Shown piece after piece: positions 35,040-47,239 of a stretch of DNA of 64,000 nt. Every line of letters begins with the position of its first letter. Positions within the stretch are counted from its first letter, which is position 1. Below the pieces are notes generated by a model. That model worked only from the letters and a program-made list of their open reading frames with translations, was not told where the DNA came from and made no database searches. This stretch comes from Triatoma infestans (lineage: Eukaryota > Arthropoda > Insecta > Hemiptera > Reduviidae): positions 1 to 64,000 of the forward strand of contig JAAEAF010014414.1 of assembly GCA_011037195.1 (NCBI GenBank), written 5' to 3'. The translations under genes and the position numbers were made by a program.

Positions 35040-35330
35040 ATATAACTTTTTACAGCTAGAACCGTTTAATATATATTAAACCGCACGTTTAGAGGCAAGT
35101 CTAATGTCATCCCTCCCGCATACCCACCCTGATATTAAGGTCCCACTTCCCCAATTCTTACAATATTAACTATGAATACAATGGTTGGAGTTATTTTTTT
35201 AGAACATGGCAAAACACTGAGAAATCCAGTGGTACTTCCGGTTGAGCGAAACTTTTACGGACAGACAGGATGTGAAATAGACAGAATTAAAAAAAAACTT
35301 TTTTGGACCTATAGCACCGACCCCAAAACA
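35040..35330 (-). repeat. Modular HINE-like repeat, partial - copy
   Basis: Contains the complement of the core and 5' modules (CGTTTAGAGGCAAGTCTAAT, CCAGTGGTACTTCCGGTTGA) with decayed ends. Confidence 0.55.
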
Positions 35331-35537
35331 TATAATTAATTGTATTGGAAACATTTAGAAAGTGGATAATTTTTTGGGGGGCTTTCGAAAATCTTGCACC
35401 AGTGCCATGTTTGCAGAGAACCACCACTCGTATAAGGAAGTAAAATATTGATAAATATTTATAAACTGTCTTGTATTGCTTCAGTCTGCATATAATGATA
35501 ATTTAGTTATAGAACTTACATAATATAAAAAATGTGG

Positions 35538-36393
35538 TGTGAAACACTCACACAACTTTCTCTTACTCCAGTTCTCCAAATTATAATTGACAAATTCTAT
35601 AGTTAGTGTACCTAGGGGCGCGTGTTAGTGTAGTGGTTATGAGCATGGACTTGTAAGTGGGAGGACCCCAGTTCGAGTCCCGCGTATAACTGCTAAATTT
35701 TATATTGGTATGAAAAATGTTAACAGTAAAGTAGGTGCTTCCGCCCCCGTCCAGGACACTAATTTGGGTTGGACGTTAAGCCCGCCTGAAATAGTTAGTG
35801 TACCAAATTTAATGAAATTCGGCGAAAACTGAAAAATCTGTTAAGTAAAAGCGCCCATCCGGTTTACTAATTTTCTTGAAACTCGGAATTTTGGCCATCT
35901 ATTTATTTCTAATTAATTTTGTTTGGATGATAGAATTGTATATTCAACTATAACAGCCCTTTAGAGAAAAACATTACCCCACCCCCTCCCCTAAAATGAA
36001 TGAGCCCTTAAATGAATTTTCCCAGAGAAATGTTTTGAATAAAAGTTGTAGATCATTGTATGTTTAGTTGATATAGCAAGTTTCAAGAAAACCGTCAGAG
36101 CCATTTTTGAGAAAATCGCGAAAAAGTATTTAGTAAAGTGGTACTTACGGTTGAGGAATTTTGGCAGATAACGTACTGTCAGGTCCCATGGTGATGCCTA
36201 AACGGAATATTAAGTTTCAACTTTCTATGGTTTTTCGTTTTGGAGCTGTCTGTACACACACACAGACCATTTGCTAAAAACCACTTTGTTGGACTCAGGG
36301 GACCTCAAAACGGATATTTTTTGTGAAAACTCGATCTCGAAAATTTGTCACGATTGCAATACTTCCTGTTACTAGGAGTAAGAGAAAGTAAAA
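35538..36393 (-). repeat. Modular HINE-like repeat, full - copy with nested SINE
   Basis: Left end GTGTGAAACACTCACAC then AACTTTCTCTTACTCC; right end ACTTCCTGTTACTAGGAGTA then AGAGAAAGTAAAAA. (CA)n is at the microsatellite position beside GACCATTTGCT. Two core segments are visible. Interrupted by the SINE at 35613-35790. Confidence 0.85.
35599..35804 (+). mobile_element. tRNA-derived SINE, family C, with target-site duplication
   Basis: The 178-bp insert (35613-35790) begins with a tRNA-like head GGGGCGCGTGTTAGTGTAGT and has box B AGTTCGAGTCC. It is flanked by a perfect 14-bp direct repeat ATAGTTAGTGTACC (35599-35612 and 35791-35804). The tail differs from family A. The duplication proves insertion into the older HINE-like copy. 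Confidence 0.9.
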
Positions 36394-37019
36394 AGTCGAG
36401 TTTTTTCTTTTGCTCAGTATGGCGCAGCACACAACACATTCGGCCCTAGGCAAAAGTATTAGGCACTTTCAAATTTCTTTGAAGCCATAATGTAAGTTCG
36501 ACAAATAATGTGCAGATAGTTTCTATTCGTTTATTAAAAGATAAAATATTTATATCAAAATTGTTGTAGTTGTTTGGCCGTTAGATTTCATCTGATGTAG
36601 AATGTAATTGTCGGCTTATCGGCCAGTCAATGACCACGGTTAAAAAGAACACATAACATTGTGTTTTTTTTTTTATTCAAAGCCGACTCTCACAAGTAAT
36701 GACACAACCAAAAATGTTGCAGTAAGTTTGCTATCTTCTTATATTTTTAGAAAGACCCCCTGTAGATGGGCAAATAATGTTTGCGGAACACTTGAACATT
36801 TTTTAATGTTCTTTTACATTGGTAACTGGCTGGTCGACAAGCCGACATTTAGATACAACAGGTTAAAATATTTATAGTCCACTTAGGACGTTTGACCATC
36901 AACTTTTTTTTTTTTTTTTTTTTTTAATAATTATTTGTATATTGTGCTCAATATTATAATTTTCGGACCATATTTTTGTAAATTTTTGCTCACATTTCCG
37001 CAATATTCAACAAAACTTT

Positions 37020-37345
37020 TCATTTTCTCTTACATCTCAAAGAGGCAGTACTGCGATCGTGTCAGATTTTGCGAAATTGAGCTTACTGCTATCTACCACA
37101 TACATGCCTATCACTTTTATTTTCCAAGAGAAAAATTTTCCGCACGAAAAATTATTTTTGCTAAGATTGGAGGAGCGGTAAGAATTGGCTTTTGAGTTTT
37201 TTGAAATTTCCTCGAAAATGGCCATAACTTTAAATTTGGAATGCTAACTAGTGCAAATACGACACCTGTCATTTTTATTTGATACATTTTTCCAGAATAA
37301 TTGAGTTTTTAGGGAGTTGTGTGTGGGAATCCCACACATTAAGTT
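37020..37345 (+). repeat. Modular HINE-like repeat, partial + copy
   Basis: ATTTTCTCTTACATCTCAAA, GCAGTACTGCGATCGTGTC and a core module with CCTCGAAAATGGCCATAAC. The microsatellite segment is missing. Confidence 0.65.
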
Positions 37346-37639
37346 TGACGTTAAATTTTAATATTATTTATCGATGTTGAATATTGTAGTGGCGCTGTTT
37401 TCTGGCATTTAGTATAATCACTTCAACACTTATCTATCTACCTTAGATAGTACGGATACCTAATCCACCTCTATACAATATTATACATATGGTTTAGGGC
37501 CAAATAATCAAATTTCATGTTTAAAGAAAATTGTAAATTTTATTAATTCTGTATCCGGTAAGAAAAGTCATTGGGTGTTTCGAACCAGCTTTTTTATATA
37601 TATTCCAAATTTTTCAGAATCATCTCACGATTTTGGAGA

Positions 37640-38400
37640 AATAGTTCTAACAATGGAAAATCAAAGTGAATGAAAGCAAAAATCAACATATTACGTTTAC
37701 CTTACCAAGAATACACCGCCCCCTCACGATTACAACCAGTCTCTGATGTCATCCGCTATCTTGGAATATACATCGACAAAAGACTTATTTGGAACCCTCC
37801 ACAAAAGACTCACACATGAAAAGACTCTTTCAAACAAGAAATGAACGTTCGCAGACAACTAAAACAGCTCCTAAACAGAAGATTCTAGACTGTCACTACA
37901 TAACAACGTTTAATTTACACTTGACTCATCAAACCCATCTAGACAGGCTGAACTGTAGCGTTCCAACCTCTATCGTATTCAATCCCTACAATCCAAGATC
38001 CTCTGAACAATAGTTAACCGCTCTTTATTATATTCTTATCAGACCATCCATAATGATGGCCTAAAAATCTTTTTTCCTACCAGAAACAACCAAAGTCAGA
38101 TATAAGAAATTCCATAGTATCCTGATCTTCATACCGTAATCCTTTAGTCCGACACCTTTCATGCCGCACTCTACCCAACAACCCTTCTAGAAGGCCAAAC
38201 GCCAGTGGCCTCGCGATATCCTCTCTAGTGACAGTGTTGATTGGAGTGCTACCTACTACTGGGTAATGTCTCAACTCTGTATTTTTAATTTATTTATCTG
38301 TTTATTAATTTAATATATATATTCTCTTACTGGACACAGAACCCTCATATTTGTTTATGGCACTATGTTGCCATATTAAATAAATAATAATTAAAATCAT
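37640..38400 (+). pseudogene. Jockey-type LINE fragment, C-terminal reverse transcriptase region
   Basis: Degenerate, in several frames. IRYLGIYIDKRLIW near 37750-37790 is the YLG segment after the polymerase palm. LKQLLNRRF and SLQSKIL follow, then TIVNRSLLY and QTIHND near 38010-38060, and RQWPRDIL at 38200-38225, typical of Jockey-clade C-termini. A short 3' end with TTAAATAAATAATAA follows. Frameshifts separate all blocks, so it encodes nothing functional. Confidence 0.78.
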
Positions 38401-39049
38401 TGGTAAATTAAAAAATAATAATCCAAATCAAAGCCATTCCATAAAATTGCAGTTCCGGTTAGATCTATTATGTTCTTCAATTGTGTTGGAATTTTAGCAA
38501 CTTGTTTAATTCCCTGTCATAGTTACTTATATAGGTGATGGAGCTGTATATGATAAAGAAAATATTATTCTAGTGGATAGCCTAAAATAGCTCCTCTGTT
38601 CCTTAGATAAATTTTTCCTGCTAAATGTTTCGAATGAAAGTGATAGTAGTTAAAATGTTACGTATATTTAGCAAGTGGATCAAGTTGGAAGAAAATTATC
38701 GCATTCATTTTCTAGAAAATCTCAAGTTACTCGGGATATTGAGCAAAATTGTCTCCCCCTTCATTTTGTCAGCGCCTATCTGGGTTGGATTTACTGCGAT
38801 TATTATAGTAATAATTATTATTATTATTATTATTTTTTTTTTGGAGCTCACATATTTCGCAGACACAAATACACACACGCACGCTCCGTGCGGGAAAGAA
38901 AGAGTTAAATTCCTGTTTCCTATTATTTTTTCTTACATCTGGATCTCAAAATATGTATTTGTAGGCGGAACTCATTTTTTTTTCTTATTATTTGATTACT
39001 TTCTGAAAAGAAAATACAAGTCAATAAATTCTTACTTGTTCTTTACTAC

Positions 39050-39620
39050 TAAAGGGTATCACATTTTAAAAATTGAGTTAAAATAAGAAATACTTGCTTT
39101 TAGGTTCCCAAGTACGAGAAAATGTTTTTGCGATCGTCTGGGAGTAAGCGTCATTTTGTGGTGTGCGCGATATTTATGAATAAAATGTCTCAGAAACGAA
39201 TAATCGCAGGAAGCTTACTAAAGAAAGTTATTCTTTTCTTTAGTATTTCCTTTTAGAGCAGTGCGCCGCCTCCACTGCATCTGACACAACATTTCGGCCA
39301 AAATCCATCAATAAGGAAATACGACTTATTTTGTTTACGAGTAGATTTTGTTTTAGTTTCTCGTGATTTTCTTAAACATTGTTTCCTTTAACCTGTGTAT
39401 ATTATTGCCGTTTGAGTACAATATGTGGTTTTACCATATAAATAATTGCGGGAATTAGAAATTTGAAAAAATTGTTTAATTGGAAGTGTGACTTTATAGC
39501 AAACATTCCTAGAGAGATAATTGGACATTTTTTCGAAAACAGATGCAACAATTTTATTTAAAATTGAAATTCTAACTGCTCAGATATGAATTACAAACTA
39601 AACTACGATCTAATCTCGAA
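39050..39620 (+). repeat. Modular HINE-like repeat, + copy
   Basis: TTTTTGCGATCGTCTGGGAG, AATAAAATGTCTCAGAAACG, CGCAGGAAGCTTAC and a core module (ATTGGAAGTGTGACTTTATA, GAAAACAGATGCAACAATTT). Confidence 0.65.
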
Positions 39621-40079
39621 ACATTCACTTGCTGTGTCTGTACCTCCCACTATTACTGTATTAACTAAGCTATAAAAAAAAAAAAAAAAAATGGGATTAA
39701 TCGATATAATTGTTCTATGTTTTGATAAATATATTACCGATATATTTTTTCTTACATCTGGATCTCAAAACATGTATTTGTAGGCGGAACTCATTAGGAA
39801 TTTATTATTTAATTTTAAAGAAAGTTGTGTGTTAAAAAAAAATCACTTTTCATATTTAGCAGAACCTATAAATTAATCCGACGGCAATGAAATAGTTTAT
39901 AGCTGAATTAAAGACCTATTGTCTAGAGCTTATTGAGAAATTAATGGGCTTACATATAGTATTATTCGCTTTTCTGTTTAACTATTAAAAAACAAAAAAC
40001 AAAAACCTATTGAGAAATACCCAGACGAAGAATTTCTCTTATTACAGTTCTAGAAGACTAGTTATCTTGAAAAAAGTGA

Positions 40080-40905
40080 TAGTTCTTTATATGAGGATCT
40101 AGCACATCAAGTTTAAAGAAATCCCCTGGTTTCAAATAGGGAAAACTGAGAAGACCGTCCAGGAAGTTCGCTGTTTCACTCCAGCTATTTTCTTCAAACT
40201 TGCAACATTCTCCATGATTTTATTTCTCTTTTAGTTTATGGAACCGTATAATATTAGAATGTCTTATCTTTTAAATAGTTCATTTTTCAAAAGTTTCTTT
40301 AAGTAGAAACCGTAAAAAAAATCTGGTGTAGAACACTCCCTCAACTATCTTTTATTTCAATTAATCGCAGTTTAATTAAAAAATTTCCTTTAAAATTGCA
40401 ACAATTGTTTTTTTTAAGAAAAATGGTAATAGGAGTTATACCTGAGCGGACTTGTATAAAAACGCGTATGTCAAACTCAACAAAACTTGTGCCGTTGGAG
40501 AGGGGAGAGACCGCTAAAACATCATTTTTTCGGGGAATCAAATAAAAGTGATGGGTATAGACAGTATAAGAAGGGTAATGAAAATCTTTTAGAGCTGTTC
40601 TCTATAAAACCGCGAAAAACTGTGGAAAAAAAACACTCAGTAAAGTCGCATATTCAGTTGATGGATTTTGTTCTAAAACTTTCGTGTTAAATACGGTGAT
40701 AGTACCCAAACGGAATACCAAGTTTGAGGCTCCTGCAATTTTGGAATCTTGAAATATATTGAAACACACACCCACACACACAGACCATTCGCAAAAACCT
40801 TTTTTTTGTACTCACAGGATCTCAAAACAAGTATATCTGCTGAAACACAATTTCGACAATTTGACACGATCGCAACAGTTCCTCTTACTGCAGTAAGTAG
40901 TAACA
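40080..40905 (-). repeat. Modular HINE-like repeat, - copy
   Basis: Right part has CACACACACAGACCATTCGC, GGATCTCAAAACAAGTATAT, TTTGACACGATCGCAACAGT and TCCTCTTACTGCAGTAAG, the complement of the 5' module with its hairpin. The 3' hairpin near 40325-40350 is degenerate. Confidence 0.75.
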
Positions 40906-40909
40906 GGAA

Positions 40910-41610
40910 GTAACAATATGTATGTGAGTGTTTCTCTCTCTGAGTGCGCGCGTGTGTGTGTATGTTTATATAACACACCAAAAAGGAAAAAGCACAGGAA
41001 GTTAAAATTTATCGTTTTCAATGTGATCAGCGGATCCGACTGGTAGGTTGCCATGACGATTTTCTTTAATCTTTCTATTAGTGAAATTCTGATGTATCAC
41101 TTTTTCCAAATTTTTTCCCGGGAATTACGCCCTCCTATAAGTGTCATTTCTGTATAATTATGAGTTCCATTGATGATTGGTTCATTAATAATAACCAATT
41201 ATTAATCAAAGCATCATCAATGGATAATTAGTCTACACCATTAAAGAAGAAAAATAATGAGTTCATTATAAATATCGTTGATGACAGTTCACTGTATTGC
41301 CGAAATGCCGGTTTTGATGAAAACCTTTTACCTGGAAGTGGATTTACTGAAAGATTTTTTTTTTTTTTTCCACGATTTTCCCGTTAAACTTACTGATGAT
41401 TTTCTTTAAATTTTGTGTGCATTACACACACATAACCTCCCACTTTTCTTTGGAACGTTTTATCTGAGAAAAGTTTGATTTTAGACGCGGTTTTGGTGGA
41501 GCTTTTTTTGAAATTAGACATTTAGTAAAAATTGCATCTTTGATGAGAATTGTGTCAGTTAATGAACTGCAGAAAAGAGAAAGTCGTGTGAGCATTTCAC
41601 ACCAGATTTT
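40910..41610 (+). repeat. Modular HINE-like repeat, + copy, head to head with the previous
   Basis: Starts at the AACAGGAAGTAACAAT junction. A (TG)n at 40950-40961 sits in the usual position. Then AGCACAGGAAGTTAAAATTT, core sequence, and the 3' end AGAAAGTCGTGTGAGCATTT plus CACACCAGATTTT. Confidence 0.75.
41167..41223. repeat. Inverted repeat, 11-bp arms
   Basis: CCATTGATGAT at 41167-41177 and ATCATCAATGG at 41213-41223, with weaker pairing in between. Confidence 0.7.
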
Positions 41611-41634
41611 TTTTTTTTTAATTATTTTCTCTTT

Positions 41635-41905
41635 GGGGGGCAGCATTGCAATCCTACCAGTTTTTCCATCAACCACAAGTGCCACTTTACTGAGCGTCTC
41701 CCCCCCCCCCCCTTTTTTAGTGCTGTTCTCTAAATAGCTTCACAGGTTTTCTTTAAACACCAATAGGCTTATCTCATTTCTATTCAAAATATTTTTTACA
41801 ATTTCTTTTACCATTTTCTTGGGAACAAGTTAATCAATTAGAATTTCATTAAGAGAAAGTGGTGTGAATGTGTTGCACACCAGTTTGTTTGTTTTTTTAC
41901 TTTCT
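41635..41905 (+). repeat. Modular HINE-like repeat, short + copy
   Basis: GGCAGCATTGCAATCCTACC, CACAAGTGCCACTTTACTGA, one core module and the 3' hairpin GTGTGAATGTGTTGCACACC with a T-run. It abuts a fresh ACTTTCTCTTACTG start at 41898, a 3'-to-5' junction. Confidence 0.7.
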
Positions 41906-43059
41906 CTTACTGCTATTTTTTAAATATATCCGAGAGAATAAAACAAGAATTAGTAAACTTAAAAGAATTATAATGAACCCATCCAACAACAGTACAATGA
42001 ATAATTCGTAAACATTCTAGGAGTACCAACTAATTCCTCTCCACCATTTCCAGCTCTTTTTTTTTTTTAACGCTATTGTTCGTAGTGAAGATATCGCAAT
42101 AGACGCAAAATTCTTTTCTCCATTTTTGGTCATATACATAGAATTTTATCGCAGAACTGATACTGATCAAGATAAAACAAACAATGAAGACCAGATGTAC
42201 ATTCAAAGCTCTCCCATAAATTTCCAATTTCAGTTAAGGAAATTGGAAGGAAATGGTATACAAGAAATTGTAACCATTTTATTATTTCCGCAAGTTTCAT
42301 ACGTATATATAAAATTATCTCTTTTATTCATCAATGCAGAATGAACGGAAAACAGGAAAAACGTTTTCTAAGGATGGAAAATCCACTGGACAGACAAACA
42401 AGTCACAAAGTCAAATATCCTTTTTTCAAGAGACAACAAACAATTAATAAAGAAAAATCTTCTATTTTACTTGACTACGTGAAGCGAAACTAAGTCGCCA
42501 ACCATTTAGTCATTATAATTAAATTCTGTCAAAATTATTATTTTTTGCTGGCTCCTCCAACAGACTGTTCAAATGTACAGATAGACAAACATTTTTTTTT
42601 TGGCCTCCTGCGTTTGCAGATTAACCAGAGATCTTCTCATTTTGGGGGAAGATGATTGTTATCGTTATCTCTGATTGGTTTTTGGTATTCTTGCTTTAAA
42701 TTGTTTACAGTTTAATAACCGTAGACTGACAAAAATTTCATATAGTGTGTTTACTGTAAATACACCAATATAACAATAAGCTTTTTTTGGTTATTTTATT
42801 TGCAGAAAATTAACGAATTAATTCCTTGTAAAACACTTTCAATTATTGGTAGGTAATGGCCAGTTCTCTTCAAACTGTAATAAAACAAAGAACCTAAACT
42901 GTAATACGAAAACGAAATTTTCGAAGGGAATATGAACTCCCAGCTCCCCCAGAACTTTATAAAAAAGTTTCAAATAAAGTAATAATATAATTGCCAAGAT
43001 TAAAGAAAATCATGACAACATAAAGAAAATCGTAGGAAAGTGAGCAAAAAAAAGGAACT
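41906..43059. other. No gene seen
   Basis: Scattered repeat-derived words but no complete module. Short frames lack splice or homology support. Confidence 0.4.
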
Positions 43060-43430
43060 GTCATTATAGTCGCAGTTACGCGGCCCACCTATTTTCTTCA
43101 ACTCGGAATTTCGAAAATACATTCAATTCTTATTGTAGATGATGCAATTCATTTAATGCACCAAAATGGCACGTTAGTAGGACTAAACTAGCAGAGTTAG
43201 ACTTAGTAGGAAGTCTAACTTTATTCCGTTTCTAGAATTGAAAAAAAAGTGACCAACAAAAGTTGTAACTTTATCAAGTTTATAGAAATAAAAAACAGGT
43301 GGAGGAAATATCATTTTCAAGCAAGCCCAAAAAACTTGCTAAATCTTATTCACTAAAGTTGTACGTCCGGTTGGCCGATTTGGACCTAAACTCTTAATTC
43401 TTGCTTCCACTGGTGGTTTAGCAACTAAAC
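43060..43430 (-). repeat. Modular HINE-like repeat, partial - copy
   Basis: ATTTTCTTCAACTCGGAATTTC, then ATGCACCAAAATGGCACGTT and a T-rich core match the complement of one core module. Confidence 0.55.
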
Positions 43431-44049
43431 GAAAGAGTGTTTAGCAACTCTAGATCTTAAGTTTTGGAGGATTGATGGAGATGTTGTCTGGATGTTGGTT
43501 TAAAACATTCAGGTATATAACATTACTTACCTACTTAGTACTGATTGATGTAAAATGCACGTCTTCTCTCCACATCAAATGTTTATGTCTAATGTTAAGC
43601 GCTACTGTACGTTTAGTCAAGGTTCCAAGTTTCATGAAAAGTTGTCAACTATAGTTATAGTAATAAACAATAGGAAAAAAGTTAGCGCGTCGTGATCAGA
43701 TCAAAATAACTGCTGCATCAAAAATATGCCAGAAATTGTTGGGCTTTCCTGGAGTTATACTAAACCCGCATCAACTGTGTGTCTTGAATTTATTTCTATT
43801 TATTTAGTTAATTTACATAATTTGATTAGGTTTTAATGAAAGATGCTATATTTACATTAAAGATTTATTTTAAATTTATTAATTTATTTTAAATACATTA
43901 ATTTTTGGAATGTATTTTTTTTATATATGAGAAGAAACTGCAGACTCTTCATAAAATTGATGATTACAGAACTAATTGGATACAATTCAAGACACACAAG
44001 TCTTGCGGGTTTAGTATTACTCATCTGACATTTTCGAAAAAAGAAAATT

Positions 44050-44950
44050 TGCTGTGAAACACTCATCAGATATTCCTTTCACACGCAGTTTGTTGTATAC
44101 AGTCCTCAGTGGCAAATTTCTCTTCGGTACTTGTAATTTTTATTAAATATTTAGTTGCCTTAAAAATTATATAGCCGACAGAAACTATACTATAATGACT
44201 GGCTATCTCAGAAGATAGCGTCTCAACTAGATTCTCAGCTTCCGTTAATCCTCTAAGATCAAGTTTTCTTGGTCAAATGTTACACACAAAAAACTGATGT
44301 TTTCAAATAAGTAGTTAGTTAGTGTATGTCAAGTTGAATGAAGCACTTTGGAGACGTTATCGAGATAGTCACTTACAAAAAACACCCCATCAGTGCATAC
44401 ACATTTTCGGTCAGTCGACAATTCTTTAAACTCGGAATTTTAGCAACATTTTTAATTCTCCATATCATTGAACAAGTTGGAAGAGCTGACGGACAGATAG
44501 CCATGAAATGGCACTTTAGAGCGAACCCTTACGTCTCTCTTACCTCAGAAACATCATCAAATATGAATTTTTTTTCTCCCCAGAATAATGTTTCAAATCA
44601 AAATGATACAATTTACGTGTGTGTTGTAAATAGGTATACAAAGATTAAACAAACTGCCACCAAATAAACCTGAAAAATCCATATTAAAGTGTTAGTTACG
44701 GTTGAGAAATTTTGACAGATAACTTCCTGTAGGATACTATGGTGATATCCTCCAAACGGAATTGAAGTTTGAACCTGATTTTTTTCTTCGAATTAATGCT
44801 TTTAACTTATATATAAGATAGATCATTTTCAGGAAATCACTTGACATTCCAGAGAGCACTAAAAGTGTAGTTCTAGTGGAAATTCCGTTTCGATAATTCG
44901 ACACAATCGCAGTACGTTATTTACAAACGGTGGGGGGTGAGAGAAACCAA
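44050..44950 (-). repeat. Modular HINE-like repeat, - copy
   Basis: GCTGTGAAACACTCATC at the left, TTTAAACTCGGAATTTTAGC and AATGGCACTTTAGAGCGAAC in the core, and TTCGATAATTCGACACAATC with GCAGTACG at the 5'-module end. The 109-codon frame 44338-44667 comes from this repeat. Confidence 0.7.
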
Positions 44951-44986
44951 ATCTTGTTGAAGTTGGCTATGGACATAGCATTATGT

Positions 44987-44988
<2 letters not shown>

Positions 44989-45031
<43 letters not shown>
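44989..45031 (+). repeat. (TG)n microsatellite
   Basis: About 21 TG units without interruption. Confidence 0.95.
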
Positions 45032-45035
<4 letters not shown>

Positions 45036-45289
45036 CTGGTTTGAGACACCTAGCTTAGAATGACTTCCAAATGATTATCCACATCTACTTAAGCAATCTG
45101 TTTTTTAGTTTGCACATGGTTCCTTTATTTCCAAACCATACTCCATTCACAGGTTTCAGCCTGTGACTCCCCCTGAAGACTGTTGGTATATCAGTGAATG
45201 TACTGAACGTCATCCCGTGATGTTTTAAGTCATCTTTTTGGTTATAAATTTCTGTAACTGTTTTAAGAGTAAGTGTAATGTACTTATAA

Positions 45290-45660
45290 ATTATTTAGAA
45301 TTGACGCAATCAATTACAAAAAAGTGAAGGATTTTTCAACCGAAATACGTGCATTTGAGGAAATTTAGAAAAAATAAAAATAGTGAGCGAATGTCTGTTT
45401 AAGTGTATGTAGCCACGGGAATCAGAGGCGAATTTCAGGCCGACATATTTCATTCGGAACTGCAACTTTACAAAGTTTTCAATGTTTTAGGATTTTTCGA
45501 AAATGGCTACACAACTATTTTTTTTTAATTTTGAATAATAATTGCACATATTATGGTGGCCAATTATTTTTAAAGGATGCTTTTTTCCTGGTAAAATTGA
45601 TCATAGGAGATCTTTGGATGGCCAGCATGTTTAAATTGAATCCTTGTGTATCCGAACATC
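45290..45660 (+). repeat. Modular HINE-like repeat, diverged + copy
   Basis: TTTTTCAACCGAAATACGTG, GGATTTTTCGAAAATGGCTA and later core words follow the family order. Confidence 0.55.
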
Positions 45661-45699
45661 ACACACACACACACACTCATACATACATACATAATTAAA

Positions 45700-46150
45700 A
45701 GTCAATGAAATCGCACTTCCGGGGGGGCAGCCTATTTTCTTCAAATTTGGAATTTTGACAACGTATGCAATTATTATTAATACTGTATTTAAGAATGGAT
45801 ACACCGGAATGGCGCTAAACATCACCCCCCCCCTTCTCAAAAACCCGCCTAAAATGATTTTTCCCAGAAATATATTTTAAATAAAAGTGATAGATGTATA
45901 GAATGAAAAGCGGGGATACAAAGTTTAAAAGCGATGCATTAGAGCGCTGTTTGCCTGAAAATCACTAAAACTGAAAAATCCGTTCAATAAAGGTGGTACG
46001 GTATTGGTTAACATCCGGTTGGCAGATTTTGTTCAAAATCTAATTGTGGTGTTTTCTTAAACGAAATATATGTACTCAGGTAGCGCTTTCAAATCATTTC
46101 CAATGAAATTCAGTTTCAGAATCTTACACGATTACATTGTTTCTTCTCAG
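45700..46150 (-). repeat. Modular HINE-like repeat, - copy
   Basis: GAAATCGCACTTCCGGG, ATTTTCTTCAAATTTGGAAT, TTTCCCAGAAATATATTTTA and a 5'-module end decayed near 46130. C8 run at 45826-45833. Confidence 0.65.
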
Positions 46151-46757
46151 GGAATTTAAAGGTTTTACGAAAGTTTAAGACATTCATTTTGTGCATTATC
46201 TGTGGAGTAGGCGTTCTGTAAAATCTAGTATTATAACAAATGTATTCAAACTATAATCGGCCGAAGCAGTAACAGGACTTGGATATAAAAATCGATAAGA
46301 AGATTTACTTTTGAATTGAAAAATACAGCGCATTAGGAAATACAGCGTAAGTTTTGCTGGTAGTATTTCTTTACTAATACACTTTCTTTGGTTCTCTGGA
46401 GAAAGATTTCCTCTTTCAAACTGGTTCACGCTGTATAGTACCCTGCAAGCAGAACGTGCCTTATCTAGCGCTACGTCTTGTAGAATGTCATAAAAGAAAA
46501 GTAGCTGTCTAGTTCAAGCCAGATTCTCTCAACCAAGAGTTCATAGGTCAGACAATATTATTCATAATTTCAGATGCCACTGTAGTAACAAATGTTGTTT
46601 CTCCTGTTGCTGTAATAAGGAAGTAGTAAGATCGACACAAATTTCTTCTATATTCCAAAAATAATTTTTTCATAAATTCATGCAAGTTTGAGTGTTTATA
46701 GCATTGAGTTATGGTTATTTAGAAATTATTACACTAACCCAATAGTCATACGATATA

Positions 46758-46982
46758 ATGTTACTAGGGGCAACCTGCATGTTAGTGCTTGTAGCAGGGT
46801 GCTCCGCCCTATCAGACAACCACACCCACTGGTTGTGTCCTGGAAATTCAGATGTATTTCCATCTTTGCTTCTACTACTATTCGCTTTGGGGGGCCGCCG
46901 ATTTAAATGGCAACTCTTGAACGCATGCTCCAATACACCGCTGCTTTTGAAAATCACTACTCACTTGTTCTTTCATTATTAA
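46758..46982 (+). CDS. Candidate short secreted-peptide frame
   Basis: A 74-codon frame begins MLLGATCMLVLVAGCSALSD, which has the form of a signal peptide with a likely cleavage after GCSA. It sits in a GC-richer patch at 46.76-46.93 kb. A frame of similar length exists on the opposite strand, and no splice sites or homologue support either. It may be a relic of an unknown repeat. Confidence 0.15.
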   Translation: MLLGATCMLVLVAGCSALSDNHTHWLCPGNSDVFPSLLLLLFALGGRRFKWQLLNACSNTPLLLKITTHLFFHY

Positions 46983-47239
46983 ATCATAAACATTTAAGTG
47001 CTGTACCTTTAAAAGGCACTGCATGTAAATGAGATTAATGATTGGTTTAAATGACGTGAAAAGATGTATAATGGCTAGTGATTATCCATTTGATGACCTG
47101 CATTGGTCAACCAGTTGATTCGCGGAGACCAAAAATCTTAGCTCACCAAGGTCACTGATCATCTACAGGGATCAGTAGGAGGTAACTTTGGTTGTTGTGA
47201 AGAGGTTAGAGGTTAGTATACTAAGTTGTGAAGTTATAT

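Noticed and set aside
44338..44667. 109-codon open frame with a hydrophobic stretch
   Set aside because: It is the complement of the repeat core (TTTAAACTCGGAATTTT and so on), not a gene.
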